Assembly (NCBI RefSeq): GCF_003311635.1
Contig: NZ_QEXL01000012.1
Location: 41,455 to 105,454 of the forward strand
Length of the DNA: 64,000 nt
Reading direction: 5' to 3'
Source of the DNA: Novacetimonas cocois
Lineage (GTDB): Bacteria; Pseudomonadota; Alphaproteobacteria; Acetobacterales; Acetobacteraceae
The position numbers and the translations under genes are program-made. Below are positions 9,072-19,541 of this stretch, piece by piece (the stretch's first letter is position 1; every line of letters begins with the position of its first letter). Under the pieces are notes generated by a model, which did no database searches, was not told the DNA's origin, and was given only the letters and a program-made list of their open reading frames with translations.

Positions 9072-10496
9072 TCAGCGCCCGGTCATGATCCGTTCGACCA
9101 GTTGCCCCACCGTGGGGACGAACCCGTTGGCGTAATAGGGATCCGTCGCGAAACGCCATGCGTTGGTGCCACCGAACATCAGGTTGTGTTCCATGACATC
9201 CCCCGCGTCCGGACCGTGGGCATGGGCCACCGTCTGGAGCGTTTTCTGGATGCAGTAGGAACGCGGATCGGCCTTGTGCCCGTTGGTATAGGACGGTCCA
9301 CGCTGGCTCCAGTTGGAAAAGCGGCATTCCGACAGGCACCCCATGCAGCCCGCCTGATCCGCCAGGATCTCGCGCGCCTTTTCCGGCGTCACGAAAACCA
9401 GCGTGTTGTCAGGCGTGCGCAGTCCCTCGGTATATCCCTCACGCTGCCACAGAAGGGCACGCTCGCTGTCTGCGGCGGTGACATAGACGACGCGGCCACG
9501 CGCGCCCACGCTGAAGGGTGTGGTATGTTCGCCCACCGGTTCGACCACGAAGGCGATCTGGCGTTCGGAACGCGCGCGCAGTTCACGCAGGAACGCATTA
9601 TTGACCGCCGAGGAATAGAATCCGGTCGGGGAGAAGCGGTTCAGGAACACATCCCCCTTCTTCAGCGTCATCAGCCGCCGTTTCCAGACATCCGGAATGG
9701 GGCTTTCACGTGTCAGAAGCGGACGGGTACCAAACTGGAACGCCACCGGGCCAAGTTCCGGATTGTCGATCCAGTCCTCCCACTCCTCCAGCCACCATAC
9801 GCCACCCGCCATGATGATGGGGGTATCATCAAGCCCGAACGCACGCATCTGCTTGCGCAGGGCAAGGACGCGCGGAAGCGGATCCTCGGGCGAGAGGGGA
9901 TTTTCCGTGTTCGACAGGCCGTTATGACCGCCCGCGCGCCACGGATCCTCGTACACCACACCGCCAAGTAGCTCGCCGCTCTTGTGATAGGAACGTCGCC
10001 ACAGGGCGTTGAACGCCCGCGCCGACGACACGATGGGATAATAATGGACGCCATGTTCGGCCGCGATGTCCGACAGGCGATAGGGCATGCCCGCGCCGCA
10101 GGTCAGGCCGTTGATAAGGCCCTTCGTGCCCTCGAGCACGCCACGGATCACACGTTCCGCCCCGCCCATTTCCCACAGGATGTTGGCATGGATGCGTCCC
10201 CTGCCACCTGCGATCTCGTGCGCGACGCGGACCTGGTCGATGCCGCCGCGAATGGCGTAATCGATCAGTTCCTCATGCTTTTCCAGACGGGTGCGCCCCC
10301 GGTAGATCTGGGGCACGATATTGCCGTCCGCATCATACGAATCGGCATTCACGATCGATACCGTCCCCGCGCCGCCCGCCGCGGCCCAATGTCCGGACGA
10401 GGCCCCGGTGGAGATCGAAACCCCTTTCCCGCCCTCGACCAGAGGCAGGATATCCACCCCGCCCATCCGGATCGTGTTGATCGCCTTCATCGCCAT
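9072..10496 (-). CDS. Nitronate monooxygenase / 2-nitropropane dioxygenase-like flavoprotein
   Basis: 474 aa from the ATG at 10496. It has an FMN-dependent TIM-barrel of the NPD/NMO type. N-terminal IRMGGVDILPLVEGGKGVSIST and GHWAAAGGAGTVS are followed by LINGLTCGAGMPYRLSDIAAEHG, PIVSSARAFNALWRR and GGHNGLSN segments that match the flavin- and substrate-binding loops. Such enzymes oxidise alkyl nitronates or act as NAD(P)H:quinone reductases; the substrate here is unknown. It is longer than typical NMOs (about 320-370 aa). The extra C-terminal part holds a C-x2-C-x3-C cluster (Cys384, Cys387, Cys391) that could bind metal or Fe-S. It is downstream of pnp on the same strand (118 bp) and ends at a repeat element. 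Confidence 0.8.
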   Translation of the reverse strand: MAMKAINTIRMGGVDILPLVEGGKGVSISTGASSGHWAAAGGAGTVSIVNADSYDADGNIVPQIYRGRTRLEKHEELIDYAIRGGIDQVRVAHEIAGGRGRIHANILWEMGGAERVIRGVLEGTKGLINGLTCGAGMPYRLSDIAAEHGVHYYPIVSSARAFNALWRRSYHKSGELLGGVVYEDPWRAGGHNGLSNTENPLSPEDPLPRVLALRKQMRAFGLDDTPIIMAGGVWWLEEWEDWIDNPELGPVAFQFGTRPLLTRESPIPDVWKRRLMTLKKGDVFLNRFSPTGFYSSAVNNAFLRELRARSERQIAFVVEPVGEHTTPFSVGARGRVVYVTAADSERALLWQREGYTEGLRTPDNTLVFVTPEKAREILADQAGCMGCLSECRFSNWSQRGPSYTNGHKADPRSYCIQKTLQTVAHAHGPDAGDVMEHNLMFGGTNAWRFATDPYYANGFVPTVGQLVERIMTGR

Positions 10497-10613
10497 TCCA
10501 TCGTCATCTGTAAAACCGGTCCGCGCCGGCCATGTCGCGGGGACCGGGGCGCGCGACAACGTCCATCGCGCCCCGCCCCGTCATGCTGTCGGTCGGTTTC
10601 CGCCAACACGCGC

Positions 10614-12746
10614 TCAGCGCGCGCCGCGGCCCGCCTTGGCACCGACCACATCACCGATATCGGCACCGGTTTCCTGATCGACAACCCGCATGGACAATTT
10701 CACCTTGCCGCGGTCATCAAATCCAAGAACCTTCACCTTCACCTCGTCGCCCTGCTTGACGACATCGGTGGTCTTGGCCACGCGGCCCTGCGACAGTTCG
10801 GAAATGTGGACCAGCCCGTCACGCGGCCCGAGGAAGTTCACGAACGCGCCGAAATCGGCGGTCTTGACCACCTTGCCGTTATAGATCTTGCCGACCTCGG
10901 GCTCCGCAACGATGCCACGGATGCGCTCGATCGCCTTTTCGGCCTGATCCTCGGACGATGCGGCGATCATGATCGTGCCATCGTCATTGATGTCGATCTT
11001 GGCCCCCGAATATTCCACGATCTCGCGGATGACCTTGCCACCCTGACCGATCACGTCGCGGATTTTTTCCTTGGGCACGGAAATCGTGGTGATCTTCGGC
11101 GCGGAGGCGGAGACGTCGGAACGTCCTTCCGTCAGGGCCTTGGACATTTCACCCAGAATATGCATCCGGCCTTCGCGGGCCTGACCCAGCGCGATTTCCA
11201 TGATTTCGGGCGTGATGGACGTGATCTTGATGTCCATCTGCAGGGCCGTGACACCCTTTTCGGTGCCCGCGACCTTGAAATCCATGTCGCCGAGGTGATC
11301 CTCGTCGCCAAGGATGTCGGACAGGACCGCGAACTCTTCCTCTTCCTTGATGAGGCCCATCGCGATGCCCGCGACCGGACGCTTCAGCGGAACGCCCGCA
11401 TCCATCAGCGCCAGCGACGTGCCGCACACCGTCGCCATGGAGGACGAACCGTTGCTTTCCGTGATCTCGGACACGACGCGCATCGTGTACGGGAAGGTGT
11501 CCTTGCCCGGCAGCAGCGGATGCACGGCGCGCCATGCCAGCTTGCCATGGCCGATTTCACGACGACCGGGCGAACCCATGCGACCACATTCCCCGACCGA
11601 GAACGGCGGGAAGTTGTAGTGCAACATGAAATTGGTGCGGTATTCGCCTTCCAGCGCGTCGACCACCTGTTCGTCCTGCCCGGTGCCCAGCGTGGCCACG
11701 ACCAGGGCCTGCGTTTCCCCACGGGTAAACAGGGCGGAACCATGCGCGCGCGGCAGGATGCCGACTTCGGAGACGATCGGACGGATCGTCTTCAGGTCGC
11801 GCCCGTCGATGCGGTGGCCCGTCTCCAGCACGGCGGAGCGCACGACGTTGGCCTCCAGCTCCTTGAGCAGCGGCTTGGCCGCCTCGGCATCGGCGGGATC
11901 GAGCTTGGCGAGGATCGCGTCCTTGGCCGCCGCGACCTTCTTGTAACGCGCCTGCTTGACGCGCTCCTTGTAGGCATCGGCGATCGCGGCACGGCCCAGC
12001 TTGTCGATCTTCTTGCGCAGCTTGATTTCCTCGGCGGTCGGCTCGACGAGGTCCCACGGCGCCTTCGCCGCGTGTTCGGCGAGGTCGATGATCGCGTCGA
12101 TCACCTCCTGGAACGCCTCATGGCCGAAGGTCACCGCGCCCAGCATGACCTTCTCGCTCAGCTCAACGGCCTCGGACTCGACCATCAGCACGCCTTCCTC
12201 GGTGCCGGCGACGACGAGGTCAAGCTCGCTGTCCTTCATCTGCCCGATGGTCGGGTTGAGGACATACTTGCCATCGATGTAGCCAACGCGGCAGGCGCCG
12301 ACGGGGCCGAAGAACGGCACGCCCGACAGCGTCAGCGCGGCGGAACAGCCGATCAGCGCCACGATCGCCGGGTCGTTTTCCATGTCGTGGCTCAGCACCG
12401 TGGCGACGACCTGGACCTCGTTGCGGAAATTGTCGGGGAACAGCGGGCGGATCGGACGGTCGATCAGGCGGGAATTCAGGACCTCGGCCTCGGACGGGCG
12501 TCCTTCACGCTTGAAGAAGCCGCCGGGGATCTTGCCCGCGGCATACGCCTTTTCCTGATAGTTGACCGTCAGCGGGAAGAAGTCCTGCCCCGGCTTGACG
12601 CTCTTGGCGCCGACGGCGGTGCACAGCACGACCGTGTCGCCATAGGTGACGACGACCGCGCCATCGGCCTGCCGGGCGATCTTGCCCGTCTCCAGCACGA
12701 GGGGGCGGCCGCCCCACTCGATTTCCTTGCGAAAATAATTGAACAT
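10614..12746 (-). CDS. pnp: Polyribonucleotide nucleotidyltransferase (PNPase)
   Basis: 710 aa from the ATG at 12746; the upstream open frame is the leader. It is a phosphorolytic 3'-5' exonuclease of the RNA degradosome, trimeric. Two RNase PH-like domains (about 1-215 and 300-540) flank an all-helical linker, followed by KH ([19 protein letters not shown]) and S1 ([28 protein letters not shown] split across the fold). Active-site features include EMMEIA-type acidic residues in [20 protein letters not shown]. It lies downstream of rpsO on the same strand with a ~300 bp leader, the classic rpsO-pnp arrangement. PNPase normally represses its own mRNA after RNase III cleavage of a leader hairpin. 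Confidence 0.97.
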   Translation of the reverse strand: MFNYFRKEIEWGGRPLVLETGKIARQADGAVVVTYGDTVVLCTAVGAKSVKPGQDFFPLTVNYQEKAYAAGKIPGGFFKREGRPSEAEVLNSRLIDRPIRPLFPDNFRNEVQVVATVLSHDMENDPAIVALIGCSAALTLSGVPFFGPVGACRVGYIDGKYVLNPTIGQMKDSELDLVVAGTEEGVLMVESEAVELSEKVMLGAVTFGHEAFQEVIDAIIDLAEHAAKAPWDLVEPTAEEIKLRKKIDKLGRAAIADAYKERVKQARYKKVAAAKDAILAKLDPADAEAAKPLLKELEANVVRSAVLETGHRIDGRDLKTIRPIVSEVGILPRAHGSALFTRGETQALVVATLGTGQDEQVVDALEGEYRTNFMLHYNFPPFSVGECGRMGSPGRREIGHGKLAWRAVHPLLPGKDTFPYTMRVVSEITESNGSSSMATVCGTSLALMDAGVPLKRPVAGIAMGLIKEEEEFAVLSDILGDEDHLGDMDFKVAGTEKGVTALQMDIKITSITPEIMEIALGQAREGRMHILGEMSKALTEGRSDVSASAPKITTISVPKEKIRDVIGQGGKVIREIVEYSGAKIDINDDGTIMIAASSEDQAEKAIERIRGIVAEPEVGKIYNGKVVKTADFGAFVNFLGPRDGLVHISELSQGRVAKTTDVVKQGDEVKVKVLGFDDRGKVKLSMRVVDQETGADIGDVVGAKAGRGAR

Positions 12747-13010
12747 GCAGACACGTCCTGTCCGTTGGCTACCGCAAACGGAACAGAGCGGTCCGAACAT
12801 TGGGATATCGATGGCAGCGCCTCGGACGGCATGGAGCGATGACGGACCGGCCGCCAATACACCATGTGGCCTGAAACGCTGCGACCCTGTCCGGGTGTCT
12901 CCGCCGTCATGTCGGCAGCGTTGTTTGCGGCATTCACCATTGAACGCCACGAAAATGCGCAACCGCGCGGCTGCGCGACATCGCTGTCACGCCAGCCCGC
13001 ACGGTTACGC

Positions 13011-13040
13011 GGCGGGCCGCATTATGAATGCGATCCCGCC
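13011..13040. promoter_or_regulatory. Stem-loop in the rpsO-pnp intergenic leader
   Basis: On the minus strand GGCGGG...CCCGCC encloses an inner GCATT...AATGC stem, a long near-continuous helix 10 bp past the rpsO stop. Its place matches the E. coli rpsO terminator / pnp RNase III processing region, so it may terminate, protect rpsO mRNA or mediate PNPase autoregulation. There is no T-run. The rest of the 304-bp gap (12747-13050) holds no convincing gene. Confidence 0.55.
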
Positions 13041-13050
13041 ATGCCGCAAA

Positions 13051-13320
13051 TCAGCGACGCAGGCCCAGACGCTTGATCAGCGTTTCGTAACGCGTCTGGC
13101 TCTTGCGCTTGACATAATCCAGCAGGCGGCGACGGCGGCCCACCAGCATCAGCAGGCCACGACGCGAATGGAAATCCTTCGCATGGGTCTTGAGGTGTTC
13201 CGTCAGGTTGACGATCCGTTCCGTCAGCAGCGCAACCTGCACTTCCGGCGAACCCGTATCCTTGGCCGCGGTCTGGTATTCATCAATCAGCGCCGTACGG
13301 CGTTCCGGGGTAATCGACAT
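13051..13320 (-). CDS. rpsO: 30S ribosomal protein S15
   Basis: 89 aa, full family length, from the ATG at 13320 preceded by GGAG. It binds 16S rRNA helices 20-22 in the central domain of the small subunit. The sequence [61 protein letters not shown] and the C-terminal [12 protein letters not shown] is textbook S15. It is 31 bp downstream of truB and upstream of pnp, all on the same strand. Confidence 0.98.
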   Translation of the reverse strand: MSITPERRTALIDEYQTAAKDTGSPEVQVALLTERIVNLTEHLKTHAKDFHSRRGLLMLVGRRRRLLDYVKRKSQTRYETLIKRLGLRR

Positions 13321-13351
13321 CGTGGTGCTCCGTTTACAAAAAGGTATGAGG

Positions 13352-14272
13352 TCACAGCATCCGCACGGGCCGCAGCCATCCATCCTGCGGACGGCACAAC
13401 CCGACGACATGCGCCCCGTCCATCGCGCGCACGACCCCGCTGCGGGGATCGACGGCGTCCGGCATCCGGCCCATCAGGTCAAGCAGGCTGAGAGCCTGCC
13501 CATGTGACAGGGAGTCCGCTTCTTCCGGGGTCAGGGCCAGCGCCGGGATGTCGTCCAGCGCGGTCGCGACCGGAAGCAGCAGATCCGGCGAGGCAGGCGC
13601 GTTGTCGGCGCTGGCGACGATTTTGTCCAGCAGAATCGCATCCGATTCCCCAAAAGGCCCCACCTGCAGCCGGCGCAGCGCCGCCACGTGCCCCACCGTC
13701 CCGCAGGCACGCGCGATATCGCGAGCGAGCGAGCGCATGTACACGCCCTTCCCGGACTCCACCTCGAACACCGCCGTATCGGCGTCCGGACGCGCGATCA
13801 GCTCGAAACGGTCGATGCGCGCGGGTCGCGGCGGCAGGTCCGGCGGGCGGCCGTCACGCGCCATGTCATAGGCGCGCTCCCCCCCCACCTTCAGCGCGGA
13901 AAAGACCGGGGGCACCTGCATGATGTCGCCGCGAAAGGCCGCCAGCGCCGCCTCGAACGCCGCGTTGTCGGGACGCACGTCCGATGTCGCGGTGACACTG
14001 CCATCCGCGTCATCACTATCGCGTGCCTCCCCGATGCGCAGGGTGAAGTGATAGCGCTTGGTTCCATCCATGACATAGGGCACGGTTTTCGTGGCCGCGC
14101 CAAAGGCAACCGGCAGCAGCCCCGTCGCCAGCGGGTCCAGCGTCCCGCCATGTCCCGCCTTGCGCGCGTCGAACAGGTGACGGACGCGGCCGACCACCTG
14201 CGTCGACGTCATTCCAGACGGCTTGTCCACAATCAGCCAGCCATCAATCGGGCGTCCACGCCTGCGTCGCAT
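13352..14272 (-). CDS. truB: tRNA pseudouridine(55) synthase
   Basis: 306 aa from the ATG at 14272 (AAAGG upstream). It modifies U55 in the T-loop of most tRNAs. The family start [21 protein letters not shown] and the catalytic aspartate in [21 protein letters not shown] are clear, as are the [19 protein letters not shown] and [20 protein letters not shown] motifs and a C-terminal PUA-like extension. It is normally co-transcribed after rbfA, but here rbfA is 1.5 kb away across an opposite-strand gene, so truB-rpsO-pnp probably has its own promoter in the 258-bp gap 14273-14531; none is obvious to me. Confidence 0.96.
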   Translation of the reverse strand: MRRRRGRPIDGWLIVDKPSGMTSTQVVGRVRHLFDARKAGHGGTLDPLATGLLPVAFGAATKTVPYVMDGTKRYHFTLRIGEARDSDDADGSVTATSDVRPDNAAFEAALAAFRGDIMQVPPVFSALKVGGERAYDMARDGRPPDLPPRPARIDRFELIARPDADTAVFEVESGKGVYMRSLARDIARACGTVGHVAALRRLQVGPFGESDAILLDKIVASADNAPASPDLLLPVATALDDIPALALTPEEADSLSHGQALSLLDLMGRMPDAVDPRSGVVRAMDGAHVVGLCRPQDGWLRPVRML

Positions 14273-14531
14273 GAGCACAAGAACCTTTCGCGCAAGAACC
14301 AAGGCCCGTGCGTGTAAACGACGCGCCGGTACGGGGCAATGCCCTAATTCCTGCCCCGGGGGGATGGCCGTTACGCCACCGTGTGATAAAAACACCCCGG
14401 CGGGAACATGCCAGCCATCCGGTGCCCCCGCTTTCGCGACAGGCATTCTGGTGTCATCCTTGATGACCGGTCGCGTAACGCGGATTGGACTGTAACCTCT
14501 TTAATATTGCGTCGTAGGGAGACCTGAACAC

Positions 14532-15500
14532 ATGGCAGAACGGCAGACCACGGTCGGCGCTTTCGTGTTGGGTGGTGCCCTGCTGGGTGTCGCGGCGGTT
14601 GTCCTGTTCGGCAAATTCCACCCGTTTTCGGCCACCAACAACGCCGTCGTGATTTTCGACGGCGCCATCAACGGGCTGGGGATAGGGGCTCCTGTCACGC
14701 TGGAGGGCGTGCAGGTCGGCACGGTGGAAAATATCGGGATCAGGTTCGATCCCACCTCCCACAAGGCGTACATTCCCGTTACGATCCAGTTGCAGGCAGA
14801 CCGGGCGAAATCCACGCAGCACAGCCAGGGCCTGACGGCCGACGGCCTGCCGGACATGATCAGCCATGGCCTGCGCGCGGAACTTCATATGCAGAGCTTT
14901 GTCACGGGACAGGAAGAAATCGACCTGTCCTTTGACCCCGCAACGCCGCCACGCCTGCATCCGGGAATTTCCGACCTGACGGAAATCCCTGTCCGCGAAT
15001 CGGAAATGCAGAAGCTGACCGATACGCTGACGACGCTGCCGCTGAAAACGATCGCGACCAACGCCGATGAAATGCTGGTCAGCATCCGCAACCTCGCGGA
15101 CCGGCTGGACAAGGATCTGCCGCCGCTGGTCACCAGCGTGCGTGAGACGTCCGACCGCAGCCGCGTGACCGTCGATACCGCGACAGACACGATCCGCGAC
15201 CTGGACAAGCGTCTGGATGTCACCCTGACCTCCATCAACCATCTGGCCGACAGCGGCACGCAGCAGCTTGATGCACGCGGGGGCGAGCTTCATGACCTGC
15301 TGATCAATTCCAACAACACCGTGACCGAGGCACGACAGACGCTGGCGGGCCTGCACGATGTTACCGCGCCAAGCTCCGCTGATCGCGCCAACCTCGATTC
15401 CTCGCTGCGCGACCTGGCGGCAGCGGCGTCCGCCCTGCGCGGCTTTGCCACCGATGTGGAACGCAATCCCCAGCTTCTGCTGATGGGACGCCGCAACTGA
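14532..15500 (+). CDS. MlaD-like MCE-domain protein (orphan lipid-transport component)
   Basis: 322 aa. An N-terminal signal anchor (about residues 8-28) is followed by a single MCE/MlaD domain (about 35-120: NAVVIFDGAINGLGIGAPVTLEGVQVGTVENI). A long, mostly helical tail (about 160-300) has a heptad-like LDKRLDVTLTSINHLADSGTQQL pattern. MCE proteins form periplasmic hexamers moving lipids between membranes, normally encoded beside an ABC permease (MlaE), an ATPase (MlaF) or a PqiA-like partner and a lipoprotein; none of these is here. GGGAG sits 10 bp before the ATG. The gene points opposite to its neighbours and splits the rbfA/truB pair. Confidence 0.85.
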   Translation: MAERQTTVGAFVLGGALLGVAAVVLFGKFHPFSATNNAVVIFDGAINGLGIGAPVTLEGVQVGTVENIGIRFDPTSHKAYIPVTIQLQADRAKSTQHSQGLTADGLPDMISHGLRAELHMQSFVTGQEEIDLSFDPATPPRLHPGISDLTEIPVRESEMQKLTDTLTTLPLKTIATNADEMLVSIRNLADRLDKDLPPLVTSVRETSDRSRVTVDTATDTIRDLDKRLDVTLTSINHLADSGTQQLDARGGELHDLLINSNNTVTEARQTLAGLHDVTAPSSADRANLDSSLRDLAAAASALRGFATDVERNPQLLLMGRRN

Positions 15501-15669
15501 TCCCCATATGAAGGCGGGCGCGCCCCCGCCATTTCCATCCATGGAACCATAGCCGTTGCGGCGTTCAGATGCCGGACGGTTACTGCTGTTTTTTGCTGAT
15601 CATGAAAAATGCCGCGCCATCATCGGGGCGGGACAAAGCGTGTTTCGCATGAAACCGAAACACGGCAGC

Positions 15670-15760
15670 GACAGGCAGAGGGCAGCAGGATCGCCGCAGC
15701 CCGGACACGCGACAAAAACAGTCGCATGCCTGAGGTCCGGCGAAATCCGCATTCCCCGTC
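15670..15760 (-). pseudogene. Partial rbfA duplication (fragment)
   Basis: About 90 bp repeat an internal part of rbfA (roughly 15935-16025) just past the rbfA stop, on the same strand. From an ATG at 15752 (preceded by GGGGA) it encodes MRISPDLRHATVFVA, against [16 protein letters not shown] in rbfA, then diverges to a ~54-codon ORF ending near 15590. The nucleotide match is interrupted by many substitutions, so the copy is not very recent. The 15501-15771 gap otherwise holds only a small GC hairpin near 15514-15533. Confidence 0.75.
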
Positions 15761-15771
15761 AGATTGTCGCG

Positions 15772-16215
15772 TCAGTCGTCCTTCAGATCCCGCGCCACGG
15801 CAGGATCACGCAGCAGGTCATCGACATGCATCGCGTAATCCAGTGCCGTATCCGGCTGGAAATGCAGGTCCGGCACCCCGCGCAGCCGCACCATATGCGA
15901 CAGGCGGGAACGCAGGAACGAAGAAACACGCTTGAGCGCAGGCAGCAGGGCCTCGATATCGCTGCGGCCCAGCCGCGCGACAAAGACGGTTGCATGCTTG
16001 AGATCCGGCGAAATCCGCACTTCCGTCACGGTAATGCGGGCATCGACCAGTTCGGGATCGCGGAATTCAACCCGCGCGAAGATATCGGCCAGCGCGCGCC
16101 GGATTTCCTCCGCCACGCGCAGCTGACGTTGCGAAGGGCCAGATACACCATGACCGGCAAGTCTCCCTGCCGGTCCGGTGGTCTTTACCCTATCCCTGGA
16201 CGAGTTGCGGCTCAT
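15772..16215 (-). CDS. rbfA: 30S ribosome-binding factor A
   Basis: 147 aa. It is a KH-fold cold-shock assembly factor that matures the 5' end of 16S r[49 protein letters not shown] and the C-terminal [22 protein letters not shown] are family-typical. A basic 25-residue leader precedes the fold. The ATG overlaps the infB stop (ATGA), so it is translationally coupled to infB. A partial duplicate lies immediately downstream. Confidence 0.96.
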   Translation of the reverse strand: MSRNSSRDRVKTTGPAGRLAGHGVSGPSQRQLRVAEEIRRALADIFARVEFRDPELVDARITVTEVRISPDLKHATVFVARLGRSDIEALLPALKRVSSFLRSRLSHMVRLRGVPDLHFQPDTALDYAMHVDDLLRDPAVARDLKDD

Positions 16216-18890
16216 GCCGGGACCAGTTCCATTTCAAAGCATTCGACCACGTCGCCTTCACGCAGGTCGTTATAGCCGGCAAAGGACAGGCCGCATTCGT
16301 AACCGCGCGCCACTTCCTTCACATCGTCCTTGAAACGCTTCAGCTGGCTCAGCTCACCTTCGTGGATGACGACGTTGTCACGCAGCAGACGCACGCCACA
16401 GCCGCGCTTGACCACGCCCTCGGTCACGTAACAGCCGGCAACCTTGCCCACGCGGGTAATGTCGAACACCTGACGGATTTCGGCATATCCCAGGAACTTC
16501 TCGCGATGCTTGGGCGCGATCTTGCCCCGCACCAGCTGTTCCACGTCGTCGGCCACCTGATAGATGATCGAGTAGTAGCGGATATCCACGCCCTCGCGCT
16601 GCGCAAGCTGACGGGCCTGCGCCGTGGCACGCACGTTGAAGGCAATGATGACCGCACCGGACGCCTTGGCAAGCTGCACGTCGCTTTCGGTGATCTGGCC
16701 CACACCCGCGTTGAGCACGCGGATCTTGACTTCCTCATGTTCCAGCTTCTGCACGGTGATCTGCAGCGCTTCCGCGGATCCCTGCACGTCGGCCTTGATA
16801 AGGACGGCCACTTCCTTCTGCGCGCCGGCCTGAATCCGGGCCAGCATCTGGTCAAGGGTGCCACGCGCCGCCGTCTGGCCGGCTGCGGTGCGTTCCTTGA
16901 TGACGCGCTGACGGAACTCCGAGATTTCACGGGCGCGGTTTTCATTGTCGACAACGACAAACTGCTCACCCGCACCCGGGACGCCGGTAATGCCAAGTAC
17001 TTCGACCGGCATGGACGGACCCGCATCCTGGATCTGGCGATTGCGGTCATCGACCATCGCACGCACGCGGCCCCATTCGGCGCCAGCCACCACGATGTCA
17101 CCGCGATGCAGCGTGCCCTTCTGGACCAGAACGGTGGCCACCGGCCCACGTCCGCGATCCAGACGGCTTTCGATTACCGCACCTTCGGCCATGCGGTCGG
17201 GATTTGCCTTGAGGTCAAGGATTTCTGCCTGAAGGAGGATCGCCTCTTCCAGCTTGTCCAGCCCGGTCCGCTTGAGGGCGGAGACCTCGATGTCCTGGGT
17301 GTCGCCACCCATGCTTTCGACGACGATTTCGTGCGACAGCAGTTCCTGACGGACGCGGTCGGGATTGGCACCCGGCTTGTCACACTTGTTGATCGCGACG
17401 ACGATCGGGGCATCGGCTGCCTTGGCATGCTTGATGGCTTCGACCGTCTGGGGCATGACCCCGTCATCGGCCGCCACCACCAGCACCACGACATCCGTCA
17501 CCGACGCGCCACGGGCACGCATGGCCGTAAAGGCCTCATGACCCGGCGTGTCGATGAAGGTGATCTTGGCACCCGACGGCAACGTCACCTGATACGCACC
17601 GATATGCTGCGTGATGCCGCCCGCTTCGCCATTGGCGACGTCGGTCGTGCGCAGCGCATCCAGAAGCGAGGTCTTGCCATGATCGACATGGCCCATGACC
17701 GTCACGACCGGCGGACGCGGACGCAGGTCCTCGGGCCTGTCCTCGATCCCCTCAATGCCCAGTTCGACATCGCTGTCGGCGACGCGACGGACACGATGGC
17801 CGAATTCCTGCACGATCAGTTCGGCAGTATCCGCATCCAGCGACTGCGTGACGGTCGCCATGACGCCCATCTTCATCAGCGCCTTGATGACCTCGCCCTG
17901 ACGGGCGGCCATGCGGTTGGCGAGTTCCTGCACCGTAATCGTCTCGGGCAGGACGACATCGCGCACCACGCGGACCTGATCCGAACGCAGGCGCTCCAGC
18001 TCCGCCTGACGGCGTTCACGCTCGCGCTGGCGACGGACCGACGCCAGCGAACGCGTCTTGTCGTCATCACCCTCGATCGCGGCCTGAACGTCGATGCGGC
18101 CCGAACGACGGCTGTCATTCTTTTTCGACCCGCCCGAAGGACGGCGTCCCGGCGCGACATTGCCACCCGGACGACGGCTGGGACGACGCTCTTCCTCGCC
18201 GCCATCGGCACGACCGCCCCGCAGACGCAGGGTCTCCGCCGGGGCAGCCCCCGCGCTGGAACGCGACGGCGCCGGACGTGACGGCGTGACCGGCTTGGCG
18301 GGCATGATCGCGCGCTCAGCCAGCGGACGCAGGCGTTCCATCGGCGGCGCCAGCGTCACCTCGCCGGGGATCGGCGTGGCCGACACGACAGGGCCCGGAG
18401 GCTCCGGCGCGGCGGGCGTGGCCTTTGACGCGGCGCGGGCCTGACTTTCCTCACGCTCGCGCGCTTCGGCCTCGGCGCGGACACGCGCGTTCTCCTCCGC
18501 CTCGCGGCGGGCATCTTCTTCCTTGCGGCGCGCTTCTTCCGCAGCGGACAGGATCGTGATCTTTTCCTGCTCGCGCCGTTCCTTTTCACGCTGGATCGCG
18601 GCCTTGCGCTGCTCTTCCAGTACCCGCTGGCGCGTCGCCAGTTCGGCCGCCGTCAGCGCACGTCCACCACCGGCGCGGCCACCGGAACGGCCACCCGACG
18701 GACCTGATCCGCTACCTGGAGTCCCGGCGCCGCGCTTTTTGCGCACCTCTACCTGGACCACCTTTGAACGACCATGGCTGAAGCTCTGCCTGACGGAACC
18801 GGCATCGACCGTCCGTCCGACTTCCCTCCGGCCCGCCGGCCGCAGGGACAAGCGTCCCTTACCCTGATCCTGATCGTTGCCTTCGCTCAT
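16212..18890 (-). CDS. infB: Translation initiation factor IF-2
   Basis: 892 aa GTPase that positions fMet-tRNA and joins the subunits. The N-terminal ~280 residues are highly charged: Gly/Arg-rich, then a long Glu/Arg/Ala coiled stretch (about 85-145), then Pro/Ala and basic clusters. This is followed by the IF2 N-terminal module ([13 protein letters not shown]). The G domain starts near residue 395 with GHVDHGKT (G1, 400-407), then [16 protein letters not shown] (G3) and [10 protein letters not shown] (G4). The C-terminal fMet-binding domain includes [18 protein letters not shown]. It overlaps ylxR and rbfA by ATGA at both ends, within the nusA operon. Confidence 0.98.
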   Translation of the reverse strand: MSEGNDQDQGKGRLSLRPAGRREVGRTVDAGSVRQSFSHGRSKVVQVEVRKKRGAGTPGSGSGPSGGRSGGRAGGGRALTAAELATRQRVLEEQRKAAIQREKERREQEKITILSAAEEARRKEEDARREAEENARVRAEAEAREREESQARAASKATPAAPEPPGPVVSATPIPGEVTLAPPMERLRPLAERAIMPAKPVTPSRPAPSRSSAGAAPAETLRLRGGRADGGEEERRPSRRPGGNVAPGRRPSGGSKKNDSRRSGRIDVQAAIEGDDDKTRSLASVRRQRERERRQAELERLRSDQVRVVRDVVLPETITVQELANRMAARQGEVIKALMKMGVMATVTQSLDADTAELIVQEFGHRVRRVADSDVELGIEGIEDRPEDLRPRPPVVTVMGHVDHGKTSLLDALRTTDVANGEAGGITQHIGAYQVTLPSGAKITFIDTPGHEAFTAMRARGASVTDVVVLVVAADDGVMPQTVEAIKHAKAADAPIVVAINKCDKPGANPDRVRQELLSHEIVVESMGGDTQDIEVSALKRTGLDKLEEAILLQAEILDLKANPDRMAEGAVIESRLDRGRGPVATVLVQKGTLHRGDIVVAGAEWGRVRAMVDDRNRQIQDAGPSMPVEVLGITGVPGAGEQFVVVDNENRAREISEFRQRVIKERTAAGQTAARGTLDQMLARIQAGAQKEVAVLIKADVQGSAEALQITVQKLEHEEVKIRVLNAGVGQITESDVQLAKASGAVIIAFNVRATAQARQLAQREGVDIRYYSIIYQVADDVEQLVRGKIAPKHREKFLGYAEIRQVFDITRVGKVAGCYVTEGVVKRGCGVRLLRDNVVIHEGELSQLKRFKDDVKEVARGYECGLSFAGYNDLREGDVVECFEMELVPA

Positions 18891-19531
18891 GTACCCGCCT
18901 GTTCACACCGTCCGGCGGACTTATCCGCCGAATTCGGGTCCATCCTGCCGGACAGCCCCGCAAAACGTTCATTCTCGACACGAAAACGGCGCGCCAGTTC
19001 GCCATGCAGCATCGCTGCATGAACGACATGGTCGCGGCCGAATGCCGCCCCCAGTTCCAATGCCGTAGGAACAACCGCAACCGGAAGATCCCGTGCACCG
19101 GACAAAACTCTCATCCTCTCGTCCGGGCTCCCGTCCGCCGCCTGTATGACCAGCGCGGCGCGACCACCCACGACCAATTCCCGCACCTTGGCAAAGCCGC
19201 AGACAATCTGCCCCGCCCGCCGTGCAAGCCCCAGGACATCCATCATCCTGCGTTCCAGCCCGATTTCCACCACATGGGCCAGATCAGGCGGAATGACAAC
19301 CTGTCCGCGCGCGGCGCGTGCAAACACGCCACGAGTCTGTGCCGTTTCTAGCACATCCCGCCGCGCGCTCAACCAAATTCCCCGTCCGGGCAGACGCGCA
19401 GAAAGATCGGGGGTCACGATCCGGTCCGGCGAAATGACGAACCGCACCATCGTTTCCCGCGGCAGCCGCGCGCGCGTTACAGCGCAACGGCGCAGCGGCC
19501 CCCGTTCCTCATCCGTATCCTGATCTTCGAT
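18887..19531 (-). CDS. ylxR: YlxR/DUF448 RNA-binding protein fused to an L7Ae-like domain
   Basis: About 214 aa if translation begins at the ATC at 19531-19529. The YlxR module ([46 protein letters not shown]) occupies residues ~10-90. The remainder ([40 protein letters not shown], split in the fold) is the L7Ae/L30e-type RNA-binding domain typical of alphaproteobacterial YlxR proteins. YlxR homologues bind RNase P RNA or nucleoid DNA. The start is unusual: GAGGAG lies 6 bases before ATC, and there is no ATG, GTG or TTG between the nusA stop and the conserved RRC motif. In-frame GTG/ATG codons inside nusA would add ~25-35 residues. The 3' end overlaps infB by ATGA. Confidence 0.85.
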   Translation of the reverse strand: MEDQDTDEERGPLRRCAVTRARLPRETMVRFVISPDRIVTPDLSARLPGRGIWLSARRDVLETAQTRGVFARAARGQVVIPPDLAHVVEIGLERRMMDVLGLARRAGQIVCGFAKVRELVVGGRAALVIQAADGSPDERMRVLSGARDLPVAVVPTALELGAAFGRDHVVHAAMLHGELARRFRVENERFAGLSGRMDPNSADKSAGRCEQAGT

Positions 19532-19541
19532 GGGATACTCC

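Noticed and set aside
9984-12842. A 952-codon open frame on the plus strand opposite the flavoprotein and pnp genes.
   Set aside because: It is antisense to well-supported genes, rich in Arg/His/Gln/Asp/Gly in the pattern produced by the complement of high-GC coding DNA, and shows no domain.
16362-18281. A 639-codon plus-strand frame opposite infB.
   Set aside because: Mirror frame of IF-2; composition is that of antisense GC-rich DNA, with no start signal or motif.
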